Positions 62,781 through 64,000 of a stretch of 64,000 bases of DNA are shown piece after piece; the stretch's first letter is position 1, and every line of letters begins with the position of its first letter. Under the pieces are notes generated by a model. It worked only from the letters and a program-made list of their open reading frames with translations, was not told the DNA's origin and did not search any database. A program made the translations under genes and the position numbers. Source of the stretch: Allotamlana fucoidanivorans (GTDB lineage Bacteria; Bacteroidota; Bacteroidia; Flavobacteriales; Flavobacteriaceae); contig NZ_VDCS01000001.1 in assembly GCF_006265225.1 (NCBI RefSeq), positions 186,001 to 250,000 on the forward strand, in the 5' to 3' direction.

Positions 62781-64000
62781 TTATCCATTTAGTTTTTTAT
62801 CTGTTTTGCTAGGTAACACCTCATATCCCATATTATAAAGTGTAAATCCAAATATATCAGCATACAGGTCAATTATTTTACTCACAGGGGTGCCTGCCCC
62901 ATGACCTGCATCGGTTTCAATTCTAATTAATGTTGGGTTATTTCCGTTATGTTTACTTTGTAGTTCTGCAGCAAATTTAAAGCTATGCGCTGGTACTACT
63001 CTATCATCATGATCGCCAGTTGTTATTAAAGTAGCGGGATAATCTACGCCCGATTTTACATTATGAACAGGCGAATACCCTTTTAAATAGTCAAACATAG
63101 CTTTGCTGTCATCTACGGTACCATAATCATAAGCCCAGCCAGCTCCTGCGGTAAATGTGTGATACCGTAGCATATCTAAAACACCAACAGCAGGCAAAGC
63201 CACCTTAGCCAAATCTGGTCTTTGTGTCATAACAGCCCCTACTAGCAAACCTCCGTTTGATCCGCCACGAATGGCTAAATAATCATGTGATGTATACTTG
63301 TTTTTTATGAGATATTCTCCTGCAGCGATAAAGTCGTCAAACACATTTTGTTTTTGCATTTTAGTGCCAGCATCATGCCATTTTTTACCATATTCGCCGC
63401 CACCGCGTAAGTTAGGAATAGCCAATATACCACCCTGTTCCATCCATACCGCATTTGCAATGCTAAAAGTAGGTGTTAAGCTCACGTTGAATCCGCCGTA
63501 ACCATAAAGAATTGTTGGGTTTTTACCGTTAAGCGCCACCCCTTTTTTGTGTGTAATGAGCATGGGTACTTTAGTGCCATCTTTTGAGGTGTAAAAAATT
63601 TGATTACTTTCATACTCGTCACTATTAAAAGCTATGTCTGGTTGCCAGTTTAAGCTCACCTCACCAGTGTCCATATTAAATGTATAAATACTTGTTGGGG
63701 TTTTATAGTTAGTGAAATTAAAGTAATCTATCTTTTCATCTTTCTTTGTTCCAAAACCACTTGCGGTTCCAAGTCCAGGAAGTTGAATGTCCCTCACCAA
63801 TGTCCCATCATAATTGTACTGCATAACTTTTGAAAGTGCATCAACCATGTAATGCGCAAATATATAGCCGCCTCCTTTTGTTGCGGTTAATACATATTCC
63901 GTTTCAGGTAGAACATCAACCCAATGCTCAGGTGTAGGATTTGATGCGTCAACTGACACTATTTTTTTATTTGGTGCGTTTAAATTTGTTACTAAAAATA
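62781..64000 (-). CDS. Prolyl oligopeptidase, C-terminal part
   Basis: The frame is open beyond the right edge ([16 protein letters not shown] lies upstream of the GTG at 63959), so the window holds only the C-terminal 406 codons or so. The S9 triad is visible: Ser in [11 protein letters not shown] near 63240-63270, Asp in [11 protein letters not shown] and His in DAGHGAGTP. The enzyme cleaves after proline in short peptides. A beta-propeller lies in the missing part. Confidence 0.93.
   Translation of the reverse strand, partial: FLVTNLNAPNKKIVSVDASNPTPEHWVDVLPETEYVLTATKGGGYIFAHYMVDALSKVMQYNYDGTLVRDIQLPGLGTASGFGTKKDEKIDYFNFTNYKTPTSIYTFNMDTGEVSLNWQPDIAFNSDEYESNQIFYTSKDGTKVPMLITHKKGVALNGKNPTILYGYGGFNVSLTPTFSIANAVWMEQGGILAIPNLRGGGEYGKKWHDAGTKMQKQNVFDDFIAAGEYLIKNKYTSHDYLAIRGGSNGGLLVGAVMTQRPDLAKVALPAVGVLDMLRYHTFTAGAGWAYDYGTVDDSKAMFDYLKGYSPVHNVKSGVDYPATLITTGDHDDRVVPAHSFKFAAELQSKHNGNNPTLIRIETDAGHGAGTPVSKIIDLYADIFGFTLYNMGYEVLPSKTDKKLNG

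Overview
The window looks like chromosome from a marine-type Flavobacteriaceae member (Bacteroidetes). The evidence is low GC, TAnnTTTG-type -7 boxes with little sign of Shine-Dalgarno use, a type IX secretion C-terminal sorting domain, a PID-CTERM small protein, SusD-like-free but TIG-rich lipoproteins, and housekeeping proteins of flavobacterial type. No species can be named from the sequence alone.

Layout. (1) 1-4635: a minus-strand thiamine operon, TPP riboswitch - thiS - thiC - TenI/ThiE-like - thiD - thiE - thiG (thiG runs off the left edge). (2) 4770-9126: a plus-strand trio of a GCS2-type amidoligase fused to CBS domains, an AstE/aspartoacylase-like metallohydrolase and an OprO/P-type porin. 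(3) 9195-18664: an M1 peptidase, a subtilase, an MBL hydrolase, a SulP transporter overlapping a universal stress protein, and a divergent CPA1 antiporter. (4) 18754-29519: a glycogen cluster that encodes what looks like a full GlgE route (GT4 glycogen/maltose-1-phosphate synthase, GlgC, GlgE, maltokinase, GlgB) followed, after a terminator, by a GH31 alpha-glucosidase. (5) 29989-36599: lepA, a T9SS substrate, dusB, a LolC/E-like permease, rbfA, methylmalonyl-CoA epimerase.

(6) 36649-49707 is the accessory region. A tRNA with a CAT anticodon is followed by three copies of its 3' end (36711, 42730, 49695), each followed by its own hairpin terminator. Element 1 (about 6.0 kb) is a compact integrative element with a tyrosine integrase, an excisionase-like HTH protein, a rolling-circle HUH Rep with paired tyrosines, paired 12-bp-spaced GGGGACGA arm-like sites at both ends, and a plus-strand cargo of three unrecognised genes. 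Two of those genes form a tight pair, and the second has an H...C pattern suggestive of a permuted papain-like (NlpC/P60-LRAT) hydrolase. Element 2 (about 7.0 kb) has lost any integrase, holds an IS21-family insertion with a frameshifted istA and a truncated gene beside it, and carries two TIG-repeat lipoproteins. This is the best place in the window to look for an undescribed system.

(7) 49972-64000: a Fic protein with four regularly spaced operator half-sites at its start, a PID-CTERM peptide, ribE, pdxA, the DUF177-rpmF-fabH-accB-accC lipid cluster, an FAD oxidoreductase, mtgA, a GreA/B-like protein, a TetR-SDR-DoxX operon with two palindromic operators, an ABC ATPase, and a prolyl oligopeptidase cut by the right edge. 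Function assignments rest on motifs read by eye; no database search was run.
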